A DNA stretch of 64,000 nt from Rhodococcoides fascians NBRC 12155 = LMG 3623 (GCF_001894785.1 NZ_BCWW01000011.1:124001-188000), one strand, 5' to 3'; shown: positions 15,498 through 25,218, counted from the stretch's first letter. Numbers and translations: made by a program. Notes: a model not told the origin generated them from the letters alone.

Positions 15498-17423
15498 TCA
15501 GCGAGCCTCATCCCGTCGAGGCTCCATGACGAAGTCGTCGAGATCGGCCCGCCGCGTCATCTCCCAGTAGTCGACGATGCGCCATGGCAATGTCGAGACC
15601 ACTCGTCCGGCGTCGTTGCGGTACCAGTTGTCCATGCCGCCGTGCGACCAGATCATCTTCGCGTGCGCCTCGTCGTGCTTGCGGACGTACTCCGTTTCGA
15701 CGTCGGCCTTGCACTCGATGGCTCCGATTCGCTTGTCCACCATGTCTATCAGCACATCGACGATGTAGCGGACCTGGCATTCGGCGATCGTGATGTAGCT
15801 ACCCCCGTGGCCCAATACCGTTCCGGGGCCGCAGGTGATGAAGAAGTTCGGGAAGTCCGGGACGGTGATGCCGAGATAGGCGTGCGCATCCTCCGGACCC
15901 CAGATATCGCGGATGGACTCACCCGACCGTCCGCGCACGTCGATCGGCGTCAGCAGCTTGTGGGTCTCGAAGCCCGTCGCCAGGATCACCACGTCGACCT
16001 CGGTCTCCGAACCATCGCGCGCAACAACCGAATTCGAGGTGATGGACTCGACGGCGTCGGCGATGAGGGTGACGTTGTCTCGTTTGAGCGCGGCGTACCA
16101 ACCGTTGTCGAGCAACATCCGCTTGCCGAAGGGCGGGTAATCGGGAAGTGACTTCTCGATCAGGTCCGGCCTGCCTTCGAGCTCGCGTTCGATGTAGCGG
16201 GTGAACACCCGTCGGTGGGCGTCGTTCATCGGGTTGATCGAGCGCTGCGGATGCTCCCACTCGGGATCGACCTGTAGCGAGCTGTGCACGCGATCGTTGA
16301 AGTTCCAGGCCAACCGCGTCCGGTACCACAGGCGATACAGCGGAACGACGTCCATCAAGTAGTTGGCGTCGTCGCCCATCTCGGTGAAATACACGTCGCT
16401 CGACGACACCCACTGCGGCGACCGCTGGAACACGGTCGCATGCCCCACCGTCGACGCGATGGCCGGCAGCACCTGCATGGCACTGGCCCCGGTTCCGACG
16501 ATAGCGACACGCTTGCCGGTCAGATCCAGATCGGCCGGCCAGTTCGCGGTATGGAAGATGGGGCCGTCGAACGACTCAAGCCCGGGGATGTGGGGCACCT
16601 TCGGCCGATTGAGCTGACCGGTAGCGGTGATCACCATGTCGGCGGTCAAGATCTCACCATCCATCGTCGTGACGGTCCAGCCTTGCCGCTGCGCGTCGTA
16701 CTCGGCGGTCGCCACTTCGGTGTCGAAGCGAATTCGTTGCCGCAGATCATGTTCGGAGGCAACGTCGCTGAGGTACTGCCACACCTCGTCGCGCTTGCCG
16801 AAGTGCGTGCTCCAGGCCCGCGGCGCGAAAGAGTAGGAGTACAGGTGACTGGGGGTGTCGACGCCCGCACCGGGGTAGGTGTTCTCGAACCAGCCGCCGC
16901 CCACATCGGAGTTCTTCTCGAGCACGGTGTGACTGATGCCCGCCTCGTGCAGCTTGATGGCAGCGAGCATCCCGGAGACGCCGGCACCGATCACGATGAC
17001 CGACAGATCGTTCGGTGCAGCCACCGGAGTGTCCGAGGCAGTGAAGCCCAAGTCCTCGGCCACCATGACGCCGAACTCGGGTGGAACCTGCTCACCGACA
17101 GCCACGCTGATCATCTCGACGAGGTGCTCCGAGTCAGGGGCGGGCACCGCCATGGGCGTGCCCTCGTGGAACGCGCAGATCGCGTCGAGCGCCGCGGCGC
17201 GGATGCGGTCGGCCACGGCGTCGTCGAATCCGCCCGTGTCGTTGTTGTCCATGCCCCGACTACGGGTGGGGCGATACGGATCGATGAGCCACGTACGGTC
17301 TCCGGTCAGCTGATAGAGCACCGCCACCAACGTGGGCAGATTCGCCGCGGTGAGAGCGCGCGTGAGCCGATCCCGATCCACGCCTTCCACGGTCTCCGCT
17401 GCCGTTGCTGCATCTGTGGACAC
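15498..17423 (-). CDS. Baeyer-Villiger-type flavin monooxygenase
   Basis: GTG 17423 follows a strong AGGAGGT. The 641-residue enzyme has an N-terminal extension of about 135 residues as in 4-hydroxyacetophenone-type monooxygenases, an FAD motif GAGVSG (146-151), the BVMO fingerprint F-x-G-x-x-x-HT-x-x-WP (285-296, FDGPIFHTANWP) and an NADPH motif GTGASA (310-315). It inserts oxygen next to a ketone to give an ester or lactone. It diverges from an operon containing an esterase and an acyl-CoA ligase, which fits a ketone-degradation route. The substrate is unknown. Confidence 0.9.
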   Translation of the reverse strand: MSTDAATAAETVEGVDRDRLTRALTAANLPTLVAVLYQLTGDRTWLIDPYRPTRSRGMDNNDTGGFDDAVADRIRAAALDAICAFHEGTPMAVPAPDSEHLVEMISVAVGEQVPPEFGVMVAEDLGFTASDTPVAAPNDLSVIVIGAGVSGMLAAIKLHEAGISHTVLEKNSDVGGGWFENTYPGAGVDTPSHLYSYSFAPRAWSTHFGKRDEVWQYLSDVASEHDLRQRIRFDTEVATAEYDAQRQGWTVTTMDGEILTADMVITATGQLNRPKVPHIPGLESFDGPIFHTANWPADLDLTGKRVAIVGTGASAMQVLPAIASTVGHATVFQRSPQWVSSSDVYFTEMGDDANYLMDVVPLYRLWYRTRLAWNFNDRVHSSLQVDPEWEHPQRSINPMNDAHRRVFTRYIERELEGRPDLIEKSLPDYPPFGKRMLLDNGWYAALKRDNVTLIADAVESITSNSVVARDGSETEVDVVILATGFETHKLLTPIDVRGRSGESIRDIWGPEDAHAYLGITVPDFPNFFITCGPGTVLGHGGSYITIAECQVRYIVDVLIDMVDKRIGAIECKADVETEYVRKHDEAHAKMIWSHGGMDNWYRNDAGRVVSTLPWRIVDYWEMTRRADLDDFVMEPRRDEAR

Positions 17424-17470
17424 CGGTTACCTCCTGTTGCGTGCTGCTCTCTCCGACTCCGATAGCTCAA

Positions 17471-17484
17471 CTAACCATGGTTAG
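17471..17484. promoter_or_regulatory. 14-bp perfect palindrome between BVMO and catabolic operon
   Basis: CTAACCATGGTTAG is a perfect palindrome 48 bp upstream of the monooxygenase start and in the shared divergent promoter region. The TetR regulator at 19856 is the likely ligand. A CCTAAC half-site recurs near 17578. Confidence 0.6.
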
Positions 17485-17608
17485 GCAATTTCGCGCAAGG
17501 GATTCGCGGTCTCAATGTTCACAGCACTTCAGGCCTTGACAATGTGGCCCACGCCACACAATGCTTCAGGGCACTACCTAACAGCGGACAGGCGAAGGGA
17601 CTTTACCC

Positions 17609-18271
17609 ATGGAACTCACCGAGGCGATGCGCACCACCGGCACCTGCAGGCGGTACCTCAGCGATCCTGTTCCCGACGAGGTGTTCAAAGCCGCGTTCGA
17701 CGTCGCGCGCTTCGGCCCGCAGGGCGGCAATCGTCAGCCCGTGCGGTGGATCGTCGTGCGCGACGCCGCCCGCAAGCAGGCTCTCGCCGATCTGTACCTC
17801 CCGATGTGGGACGCCTACTTCGCCGGCATCACGGGCGGAACCGTCGCCGTCGGCGCACTGCCCAAGACCGTGCAGGACGCCGATTACTTCGCCCGCCACC
17901 TCCACGAGGTGCCCGCCATCGTGGTGGTCTGCGCCGCGCTGGACGGACTGCACCCCACCGATCACGAACTCGGCCGACTCTCCGTCGTCGGCGGCGCGTC
18001 AATCTACCCCACCGTGCAGAACCTGTGCCTGAGCCTGCGCGATCAGGGCGTTGCAACTGCTGTGACCACTCTCCTGTGCCATGAGGAGCCGGCCATTCGC
18101 GAACTGCTCGGCATCCCGGACGACTACATCACCGCCGCGCACATCGCCGTCGGCTATCCGGAGAAGTCGTTCCCGCGCAAACTCACCCGTGATCCGGTGG
18201 AGCAGATCGTTGCGGCAGAGACGTTCTCGCAGCCGATGTTCGACTCCGCTGCACTCTCCCCTGCCCTCTGA
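17609..18271 (+). CDS. nitroreductase-family flavoprotein
   Basis: The 220-residue protein starts with MELTEAMRTTGTCRRYLSDPVPDE, followed by the FMN-binding FGPQGGNRQPVRWIVV segment and the C-terminal IAVGYPEKS of nitroreductase-fold enzymes. It is the first gene of the operon divergent from the BVMO, with AAGGGA as ribosome-binding site. It may reduce an enone or nitro group, or recycle flavin. It lies 25 bp upstream of the acyl-CoA ligase. Confidence 0.87.
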   Translation: MELTEAMRTTGTCRRYLSDPVPDEVFKAAFDVARFGPQGGNRQPVRWIVVRDAARKQALADLYLPMWDAYFAGITGGTVAVGALPKTVQDADYFARHLHEVPAIVVVCAALDGLHPTDHELGRLSVVGGASIYPTVQNLCLSLRDQGVATAVTTLLCHEEPAIRELLGIPDDYITAAHIAVGYPEKSFPRKLTRDPVEQIVAAETFSQPMFDSAALSPAL

Positions 18272-18296
18272 ACCACGTTCATCTCAGGAGTCCGCC

Positions 18297-19859
18297 GTGC
18301 CCGGTACCGCCATTCACCACCGTTCCCCCATCGGTCGCGCCACCATCGGCGATCAGCTGCGTCGCCATGCGCGGACTCAGCCGAACAAGGTCGCCTTCAT
18401 CAGCTACGCAGCGGACGGCACCCGTGCGGTCACCACCTACGGCGAACTCGATTCTCGCGCAAATCAGTTCGCCAACCTGCTGGTCGATCTCGGGGTGACG
18501 ACGGGTGACCGCGTCGCATCGATGGCCCGTAACAGCGTCGACGTGGTGGTGGCGTACTACGGCACACTCAAAGCCGGAGCGGCCTTCACCGGCATCAACG
18601 TGATGTATCGCGCGGCCGAGGTGAAGCACCAACTCGAACACGCGGAACCGACTGTAGTGGTCGCCGATCCGGCCTTCGCCGAGATCATCTCCTCGGTGAA
18701 GCCGGACACCACCACCCTGGTGACGTTCGGCTCCGAATACGCCGCGCTGACCGCGAACATCCCGTCCACCGAGCCGGACGTCGAGATGGACGAGAACGAC
18801 GTCGCGATGGTCATCTACACCTCCGGAACCGAAGCGGCTCCCAAGGGCGTCATGATTCCGCACCGCAACTTCCTCATCTCCACCGCGCCCGCGTGGAGCT
18901 GGGGCCTGCGCACGGGACCGGAAGACACCTGGTTGTTTGTCATGCCGTTCCACACCATCGCCGGACTCGGCTCGATGACCACCCTCACGCTGATGGGCGC
19001 GACCCTGGTGCTGCCCGCGACGGTCGACCCGGCCCAATCGCTCCGCATCATCGCCGCCGAGAAGATTTCCGTCATCGCGCAGACTCCCACCTTCTACCTG
19101 GCGCTGGCCCGTGATGCGCAGTTCGGGCCCGAGGCCGTGAGCCAGGTGCGGCGCTGCCTCACCTACGGTGGCCAGGTGTCACCGCACACGATCAGCGCCT
19201 GGGCCGCCGCTGCACCCGAGGCCATCTGGGGCACCTACTGGGGACAGTCGGAACTCTCGCAGCTCGGCTCGGTCGGCTGGTTCTCCACCCTCGACGACAT
19301 TCCCGACGGCGACGCGTCGTGGATCGGAAAGCCCGTCACCCACCTCGAGATCAAGGTGGTCGACCCCGCGGGCAACGAGAGCGAGATCGGTGAATTGCTC
19401 TGCCGCACTCCATCGGTGATGCTCGGCTACTTCAAGGACCCCGAGCGCACCGCCGAGGTGTTCCGCGACGACTGGGTCCACACCGGCGACATGGTGCGCA
19501 TCGACGCCGACGGCAACCTGTTCTTCTACGATCGGATGAAGGACATGATCAAGTCGGGAGGGATGAACGTGTCGTCGCAGGAAGTGGAACGCACCATCCA
19601 CACGCACCCGGATGTGCTGCGCGCCGCCGTCGTCGGCGTACCCGACCCGTACTGGTCCGAGGCCGTGACCGCCTTCGTCATCGCCCGCGACGGGGTGACC
19701 GCCGACCCGGCCGCGATCATCGAATACTGCCGCACCGAGTTGGCGTCGTACAAGGCCCCGAAGTCGGTACACATCGTGGCCGAACTGCCCGTCGACCCGC
19801 AGGGCAAGATCCTCAAGCGTGAACTGCGACTGCTGGCGGCGGTCGAGGAAACCGTATGA
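18297..19859 (+). CDS. AMP-forming acyl-CoA ligase
   Basis: GTG 18297 follows CAGGAG by 6 nt. This is a 520-residue ANL-superfamily ligase: P-loop YTSGTEAAPKG (about 178-188), the WGTYWGQSE region, HTGDMV and the hinge region FFYDRMKDMIKSGG, and a C-terminal catalytic lysine in PQGKILKR. It forms acyl-CoA from a carboxylic acid, ATP and CoA. It overlaps the next gene by 4 bp (ATGA). In this operon the acid could come from the BVMO/esterase reactions. Confidence 0.92.
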   Translation: MPGTAIHHRSPIGRATIGDQLRRHARTQPNKVAFISYAADGTRAVTTYGELDSRANQFANLLVDLGVTTGDRVASMARNSVDVVVAYYGTLKAGAAFTGINVMYRAAEVKHQLEHAEPTVVVADPAFAEIISSVKPDTTTLVTFGSEYAALTANIPSTEPDVEMDENDVAMVIYTSGTEAAPKGVMIPHRNFLISTAPAWSWGLRTGPEDTWLFVMPFHTIAGLGSMTTLTLMGATLVLPATVDPAQSLRIIAAEKISVIAQTPTFYLALARDAQFGPEAVSQVRRCLTYGGQVSPHTISAWAAAAPEAIWGTYWGQSELSQLGSVGWFSTLDDIPDGDASWIGKPVTHLEIKVVDPAGNESEIGELLCRTPSVMLGYFKDPERTAEVFRDDWVHTGDMVRIDADGNLFFYDRMKDMIKSGGMNVSSQEVERTIHTHPDVLRAAVVGVPDPYWSEAVTAFVIARDGVTADPAAIIEYCRTELASYKAPKSVHIVAELPVDPQGKILKRELRLLAAVEETV

Positions 19860-20482
19860 CGCAGCCATCCGAGGTCACCGCTCTCCCCCGTCAGGTTCGG
19901 ACCCGACAACGACGACAGGACATCGTGGCCAATGCCGCGAATATCTTTGCGCGTGAGGGTTACTCGAATGTCGGGATGCGCGATATCGCCGACGCCGTCG
20001 GCATCAAGGGTGCCAGTCTCTACCACCACTTCCCGTCCAAGGAAGACATCCTGTTCGCGATCTGTCTGACGGTGACGCAGGAACCGGCCGAGGAGAACCT
20101 GCCGCTGCTCGACGCGGCCGGAACCCCCACCGAGCGCATGTCGTCTCTGGTGCGCGCGCACCTGGTGCATCTCAATCGCCGACGGGTGGAGTACATCGTG
20201 GGCCTGCACGAGCTGGCCTCGCTCACCCCCGAGCACCGCACTGTTGTCGAGGACTATCGCCGTCAGTACCAACGACGCGTCCGCGACGTGATCACCGCGG
20301 GTATGCGGAGCGGCGAATTCACCGTCCCGGATGCGCGATTGGCATCCTTTGCGTTGACCGACATGCTCAATGGCATCAGCAACTGGTTCCACGACGGCGG
20401 CGAGCTGAGCATCGACGACGTTGCTGACAACTACGTCGAACTGGCCGTTCACCGCGTTCTGGGGGCATCACATGGCAATTGA
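19856..20482 (+). CDS. TetR-family regulator of the catabolic operon
   Basis: A 208-residue TetR regulator with HTH at about 18-65 (DIVANAANIFAREGYSNVGMRDIADAVGIKGASLYHHF). The C-terminal domain resembles TetR_C regulators linked to acyl-CoA metabolism. It is coupled to the acyl-CoA ligase through ATGA and overlaps the esterase gene by 11 bp. It probably binds the CTAACCATGGTTAG palindrome and responds to an acyl-CoA; that ligand is inference. Confidence 0.9.
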   Translation: MTQPSEVTALPRQVRTRQRRQDIVANAANIFAREGYSNVGMRDIADAVGIKGASLYHHFPSKEDILFAICLTVTQEPAEENLPLLDAAGTPTERMSSLVRAHLVHLNRRRVEYIVGLHELASLTPEHRTVVEDYRRQYQRRVRDVITAGMRSGEFTVPDARLASFALTDMLNGISNWFHDGGELSIDDVADNYVELAVHRVLGASHGN

Positions 20483-21605
20483 CGGTCACTGCGACTCGGC
20501 CTTCACTGCGGTGCGCGAGAAGTTGGCGGCCAACTTCGATAGTGGGGAAGAACTCGGCGCGTCCATCGTGATCGACATCGACGGCCACACGGCCGTCGAC
20601 CTGTGGGGCGGCTACCGCGACACCGAGCGCAGCCTTCCGTGGGAGTCGGACACGATCACCAACGTGTGGTCGACGACAAAGATGGTGACGTGCTTGGCCG
20701 CGTTGATGCTCATCGACCGTGGGGTGCTCGATCCGGATGCGCCGGTCGCGACGTACTGGCCCGAGTTCGCCGCCGAAGGCAAGCAGGACATCCTGGTGCG
20801 GCATCTGATGTCGCACACCTCCGGCGTCTCGGGCTGGGACCGGCCGTTCGGCGAAGAGGACCTCTACGACTGGGAACTGGCAACATCGCTTCTGGCCGCG
20901 CAGGCACCATGGTGGGATTCGCGCACCACGTCGGGCTATCACGCTGTCAGTCAGGGCCACCTGATCGGAGAAGTCGTCCGCCGCATCGCCGGAAAGTCGT
21001 TGCGGCAGTTCGTCGCCGACGAGATCGCCGGGCCACTCGGTGCCGACTTCCAGATCGGTGCCGCCGAGGCCGACTGGGATCGAATCGCCGATGTCGTTCC
21101 GCCGCCAACACCCACCGATGATGCCGTGCCCGATCCGACGATGGTGCGTCGCAAGACCTTTCTCGGACCGTTGGTCCAGGCCTCGTCCGCGAACACCGCG
21201 GCATGGCGTGCCGCGGACTTGGGTGCCCTCAACGGGCACGGCAACGCACGATCGGTCGCGAGGATCCTGTCGGTCATCTCCCGCGGCGGAACCGTGGACG
21301 GCGTACGGCTGCTCAGCCCGGAGACGATAGACACGATCTTCGAGGAGCAGTCCAACGGAATCGATCTGGCCCTGGGCATTCCGTTGCGCTTCGGCCTGGG
21401 CTTTGCCCTCCCACAGCACGAATCGATTCCCTATATCCCCGACGGCAAGATCTGCTTCTGGGGAGGTTGGGGCGGATCGCTCACCGTTCTGCACCCGGAG
21501 TCGAAGCTGACCATCTCCTACGTCATGAACCGAATGGGGCCCGGAATCATCGGTTCCGACCGCGCGGAGCAGTACGTCCGGGCGGTGTACGCCGGAATCT
21601 GCTGA
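20472..21605 (+). CDS. beta-lactamase-fold serine hydrolase/esterase
   Basis: The 377-residue protein has the class C/EstB-type S-x-x-K motif STTK (about 63-66), a GYHAVSQG tyrosine motif (about 155-162) and a C-terminal WGGWGGS. It has no signal peptide, so it is cytoplasmic and more likely an esterase (EstB/LipE-like) than a beta-lactamase. It is the last gene of the nitroreductase/ligase/TetR operon. It could hydrolyse the ester or lactone made by the divergent BVMO. Confidence 0.87.
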   Translation: MAIDGHCDSAFTAVREKLAANFDSGEELGASIVIDIDGHTAVDLWGGYRDTERSLPWESDTITNVWSTTKMVTCLAALMLIDRGVLDPDAPVATYWPEFAAEGKQDILVRHLMSHTSGVSGWDRPFGEEDLYDWELATSLLAAQAPWWDSRTTSGYHAVSQGHLIGEVVRRIAGKSLRQFVADEIAGPLGADFQIGAAEADWDRIADVVPPPTPTDDAVPDPTMVRRKTFLGPLVQASSANTAAWRAADLGALNGHGNARSVARILSVISRGGTVDGVRLLSPETIDTIFEEQSNGIDLALGIPLRFGLGFALPQHESIPYIPDGKICFWGGWGGSLTVLHPESKLTISYVMNRMGPGIIGSDRAEQYVRAVYAGIC

Positions 21606-21642
21606 CAGTGCGTATCACCGACTCCGAGCGGCCGAGGACCGG

Positions 21643-22899
21643 CTATGGCGCGAGCAAAGCCAACGGAATCACCGCGATACCGTCCTGTCGGCGGTAAGCG
21701 TGAGGACCTGTCGTCACTACGATCGCGTCCCTCATTCGACTGCCCACTGCGCTCCGAAGCCACTTCAGATGTCGGACATCGTGGTCCGTGATATCGGGCG
21801 AGACTTTCACCTCGATGCCGATGAACGATCCATCGCCTTGCTCGACGATCAGATCCACTTCGGCAGTCCTGCCACGGAAATGAAACAGCCTCGCCTCGTT
21901 CGCTTGCGCGTACACCTCGAGGCTTTGCGTTACGAACGACTCGAAAAGGTGCCCCAATCTGACGCCCGCCGAGCCGCCAGGCGTCAACAGGGACTCAGCT
22001 GTCACGCCGAGCAATCGAGCGCACAGGGCTGGGTCCACTAGATGGTGCTTAGGTGCCTTGGCCAGCTTCCCCAACGAATTATCCTGCGGCAACCAAGCTT
22101 CTACGTCATGCAGCATGCGCAGGCGACTGAGCACATCGCGATAGTTGATCGATGTTTGACGGGTTGGCTTGTGGGTCGCACCCGGCGTTGCCGCATCCCT
22201 GATCGACTCCCAGGATGCTGTGGTCGATGTGGCTGCGGCGTATGCAGTCATCCAGGCACGAAGGGATTCCGGACGTCGAACCACGTGGCCTTGCTCCGGA
22301 AAGTCGTGTTCGATGATCGCGTGCAGGTAGCCGTCCAAAGCTGCGCGATTCGCGCGACCGGCGAGACGACGGATGCCAGGGAAGCCGGAAACCAACACTT
22401 CTTCGATGTAATCGCCGAGCACGGTCTCGGTCGAACCCGAAATAGTCACCTGCCGGGGAGACAGCAAGTCCTTCAGGGATACAGCCGAATCCGACGGCCG
22501 ACGTTCGGCGAAGCTCAGAGGCCACATTCGTACACGGACAATTCGGCCTGCACCGGAGTGGACGACAGCGTCGGAAGGCGGCGCGCTTCCCGTCAGCAGA
22601 AATTGCCCACCCGACGCATCGTTGTCCACGGCTCTGCGAACCAGATCCCACGACGGCGGGAATCGTTGCCATTCATCGATAAGCATGGGGCGCGCCGATC
22701 TCGCGAGCAGATCTGGGTCCGCAGAAATCAGCTGCCGATCCACCGCGTTGTCGAGTTCGAGAACCGACTTCGCACGGCGGGTGGCGGTGGCGGTCTTGCC
22801 TACGCCCTTCGCACCGTCGAGGTTGATCGCGGCTAGGTGAGGGAGGAGGTCGTCGAGCTCCTCGTCCACGATTCGCGGGACGTACATGGCACTGGACAC
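21643..22899 (-). CDS. DUF4143 AAA ATPase
   Basis: The 418-residue protein has Walker A GAKGVGKT (29-36), Walker B MLIDEW (72-77), an arginine-rich sensor region and a C-terminal DUF4143 domain. That domain contains AEVDLIVEQ...GIEVKVS, a PD-(D/E)xK-like core. GTG 22899 is the first usable start; ATG 22887 is an alternative. Members of this family are common stand-alone accessory genes of unclear role, sometimes linked to toxin-antitoxin or defence loci. No partner gene is adjacent. Confidence 0.88.
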   Translation of the reverse strand: MSSAMYVPRIVDEELDDLLPHLAAINLDGAKGVGKTATATRRAKSVLELDNAVDRQLISADPDLLARSARPMLIDEWQRFPPSWDLVRRAVDNDASGGQFLLTGSAPPSDAVVHSGAGRIVRVRMWPLSFAERRPSDSAVSLKDLLSPRQVTISGSTETVLGDYIEEVLVSGFPGIRRLAGRANRAALDGYLHAIIEHDFPEQGHVVRRPESLRAWMTAYAAATSTTASWESIRDAATPGATHKPTRQTSINYRDVLSRLRMLHDVEAWLPQDNSLGKLAKAPKHHLVDPALCARLLGVTAESLLTPGGSAGVRLGHLFESFVTQSLEVYAQANEARLFHFRGRTAEVDLIVEQGDGSFIGIEVKVSPDITDHDVRHLKWLRSAVGSRMRDAIVVTTGPHAYRRQDGIAVIPLALLAP

Positions 22900-23003
22900 G
22901 CAGCCATCATACAGATTTGCCCTCGTCTATCATCCATTTTTCACACCATCTACTGGACAGATTTCCCAATTGCGCAGACCCGGCGGGTTCGATCCCACGT
23001 GCT

Positions 23004-24107
23004 CTAGCGCGCGGGAACCGTGATTCCTCGTGCGTCGAGGATGGGGCGTACTCCCTCGGCGAAGTGGTACGCCTCCTCGAGGTGTGGGTAGCCCGACAGG
23101 ATGAACTCGTCGAATCCGGCGTCGTGATACTCGCCGATCAGGTTGGCAACTTCCTCGTGCGAACCGACCAGCGCGGTACCGGCACCGCCTCGAACGAGAC
23201 CTACTCCGGCCCACAGGTTCGGGTAGATCTCGAGAGAATCCTTGCTGCCGCCGTGCAAGGCCGCCATCCGCCGTTGTCCCTCGGACTGTGAGGACGAATG
23301 AAGTGCGTGTGCCGCAGACACCTGCTCCTCGGGAAGCTCGTCGAGCAGCTTCTGTGCGACGGCCCAGGCCTCTTCGGAGGTGTCGCGACTGATGGTGTGC
23401 AGGCGAATGCCATAGGTGAGCTTGCGGCCCTCGGCGTCCGCGAGCGCCTGCACCTTCTCGATCTTCGCGCGAGCGTCGGCCGGCGGCTCGCCCCACGTCA
23501 GATACGTCTGGACGTGCTTGGCCGCGACAGCGAGTGCGGGATCGGAGGAACCGCCGAACCAGAACTCTGGCAACGGGTCCGGGGCCTCCGAAACTCGCGC
23601 GTCAGCCACCTTGAAGAACTCGCCTTCGTGATCGACCGCCGTCTCCGTCCAGATCCGATGCACCAGTCCGAGGAATTCGTCGGTGCGGGCGTATCGCCGA
23701 TCGTGGTCGATCCAATCCCCGAAACGACGCTGCTCGACGTCGTCGCCGCCGGTGACGATGTTGAACAGCACCCGACCTTCCGAGAACCGCTGGAGCGTCG
23801 CTGCCTGTTGCGCCGCCAACGTGGGCGGCGTGAGGCCGGGACGGAAGGCGACAAGGAACTTCAACCGTCGGGTGCTCTGCAGTAGCGCGGCGGTGGTCAA
23901 CCAGGCGTCCTCGCACCAGGTTCCGGTCGGAGTCAACACTCCCTCGTAGCCGAGGCGGTCCGCGGCCTGAGCCACCTCCGTGAGGTACCGCAGCGACGGA
24001 CGACGGAACCCGGCAGGTTCGACGATGTTGGCCGACGCGTGAGATGCACCGACGATGGAGCGGCCGTCGCCTGCGGTGGGGAGGAACCAGAAGATTCGTG
24101 CGGTCAC
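23004..24107 (-). CDS. ssuD: alkanesulfonate monooxygenase (FMNH2-dependent)
   Basis: GTG 24107 follows AGGAG by 8 nt. This is a 367-residue luciferase-like (LLM) flavin enzyme: WFLPTAGDGRS at the N-terminus, GVLTPTGTWCEDAW, FLVAFRPG, FNIVTGGD and RRYARTDEFL, all typical of SsuD. It releases sulfite from alkanesulfonates using reduced FMN from a separate reductase not seen here. It is the last gene of the ssu operon, 28 bp after the binding protein. Confidence 0.93.
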   Translation of the reverse strand: MTARIFWFLPTAGDGRSIVGASHASANIVEPAGFRRPSLRYLTEVAQAADRLGYEGVLTPTGTWCEDAWLTTAALLQSTRRLKFLVAFRPGLTPPTLAAQQAATLQRFSEGRVLFNIVTGGDDVEQRRFGDWIDHDRRYARTDEFLGLVHRIWTETAVDHEGEFFKVADARVSEAPDPLPEFWFGGSSDPALAVAAKHVQTYLTWGEPPADARAKIEKVQALADAEGRKLTYGIRLHTISRDTSEEAWAVAQKLLDELPEEQVSAAHALHSSSQSEGQRRMAALHGGSKDSLEIYPNLWAGVGLVRGGAGTALVGSHEEVANLIGEYHDAGFDEFILSGYPHLEEAYHFAEGVRPILDARGITVPAR

Positions 24108-24135
24108 GAGTGAACTCCTACGACGTGGTGGGTGA

Positions 24136-25182
24136 TCAGTTGGTGGAGGCGGTCGCGGCGGCGATGGCGTCGTTGTAACGCGTGTCGACGAAGTCTGCGA
24201 ACGTGTTGCCGCCGGGGATGCTTCCGCTCTCGACGAATACATCGAACAGCGTCTGCTCGGATTCGATCACGTTGTCGTCCAGAGCAATTGCTGGTCGCTG
24301 GCTTCGTCCCTGCGCCAATTCACCCGCGGCCGGGTCGATGCCGACGGCGGTCGAGTACGCCGCCGCCCACTCTGCCGGGTGTGCGTCCGCCCATGCGGAC
24401 GCCTTGGCCAGGCGAACCACGAAGTCCTGCAGCGCAGTGTTTTTCGCGGGGTCGTCCAGAGCCTGCTGAGACGCGATACCGAAGCCGTACCCGTTGGCCA
24501 CACCCTCGGCAGTGGTCAGTGTCTTGGAGCCGTTCTGCACCTGCGCGATCGCGGTGAACGGATCCCAGATCGCCCAGGCATCGACCTCGCCCGAGGTGAA
24601 TGCCGTCAGCGCGTCGGCAGGCTGAAGGAACACCAACTGAACGTCGTCGGTGGTCAAGCCGGCCTTCTGCAACTGCAGCAGCACGTGGCCGTGCGCCGAA
24701 CTTCCCTTGCCCACCGCGATCTTCTTACCGCGCAGGTCGGCGAACGACGCCAGAGTCGAATCCGGTGGCACGAGAATCTGATCCCCGCTCGCATCGTTGG
24801 TGTAGGCAGAGACGACCTTGATGCGGGCATTGGCTGCAACCCCGAAGACGGGAGGCGTGTTGCCTGTGACCGCGAAGTCGATCTGTCCGGCCGTTGCGGC
24901 CTCCACCTGAGGCGGGCCGGAGGTGAAGGTGGAGAACGCAACATCGTAGGGAGCGGAGTCCAGCTCACCCGACGCGCGCAGCAGGGCTTCGGTGCCACCC
25001 TTCTGGTCGCCGACGTCGAGGGTGACTGTGGCGAGTTGGTCGTTCGAGACGAGCGCGGGGGCTTCGGTGGCGGTGGTGTCGCTGCCACGCGAGACGCAGC
25101 CGGTGAGTCCGACGACCGTCATGGACAGGGCAGCGAGCACACCGAGTGCGCGCAGAGAACGAGGACGAGCGTATGACGACAT
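24136..25182 (-). CDS. ssuA: aliphatic sulfonate ABC transporter substrate-binding lipoprotein
   Basis: The 348-residue precursor has lipobox LTGC (C29) and a type II periplasmic-binding fold (NMT1/SsuA type), with GSSAHGHVLLQLQKAGL and WAIWDPF as in sulfonate/nitrate/taurine binding proteins. It lies between the ATPase gene and the monooxygenase gene, consistent with sulfonate uptake under sulfur limitation. Confidence 0.92.
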   Translation of the reverse strand: MSSYARPRSLRALGVLAALSMTVVGLTGCVSRGSDTTATEAPALVSNDQLATVTLDVGDQKGGTEALLRASGELDSAPYDVAFSTFTSGPPQVEAATAGQIDFAVTGNTPPVFGVAANARIKVVSAYTNDASGDQILVPPDSTLASFADLRGKKIAVGKGSSAHGHVLLQLQKAGLTTDDVQLVFLQPADALTAFTSGEVDAWAIWDPFTAIAQVQNGSKTLTTAEGVANGYGFGIASQQALDDPAKNTALQDFVVRLAKASAWADAHPAEWAAAYSTAVGIDPAAGELAQGRSQRPAIALDDNVIESEQTLFDVFVESGSIPGGNTFADFVDTRYNDAIAAATASTN

Positions 25183-25218
25183 GCGTGAAAGATCCTTGTC
25201 AGGTGCCGAATTGGACGG

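Noticed and set aside
20472..21605. True beta-lactamase
   Set aside because: There is no export signal and the Ser-x-x-Lys/Tyr pattern fits cytoplasmic EstB-type esterases; operon context is catabolic.
22985..22996. GGGTTCGATCCC, resembling a tRNA T-arm
   Set aside because: There is no acceptor stem, anticodon arm or D-arm around it, and the T-stem pairs for only three or four bases. The similar GGGTTCGAATC at 26876-26886 was rejected for the same reason.
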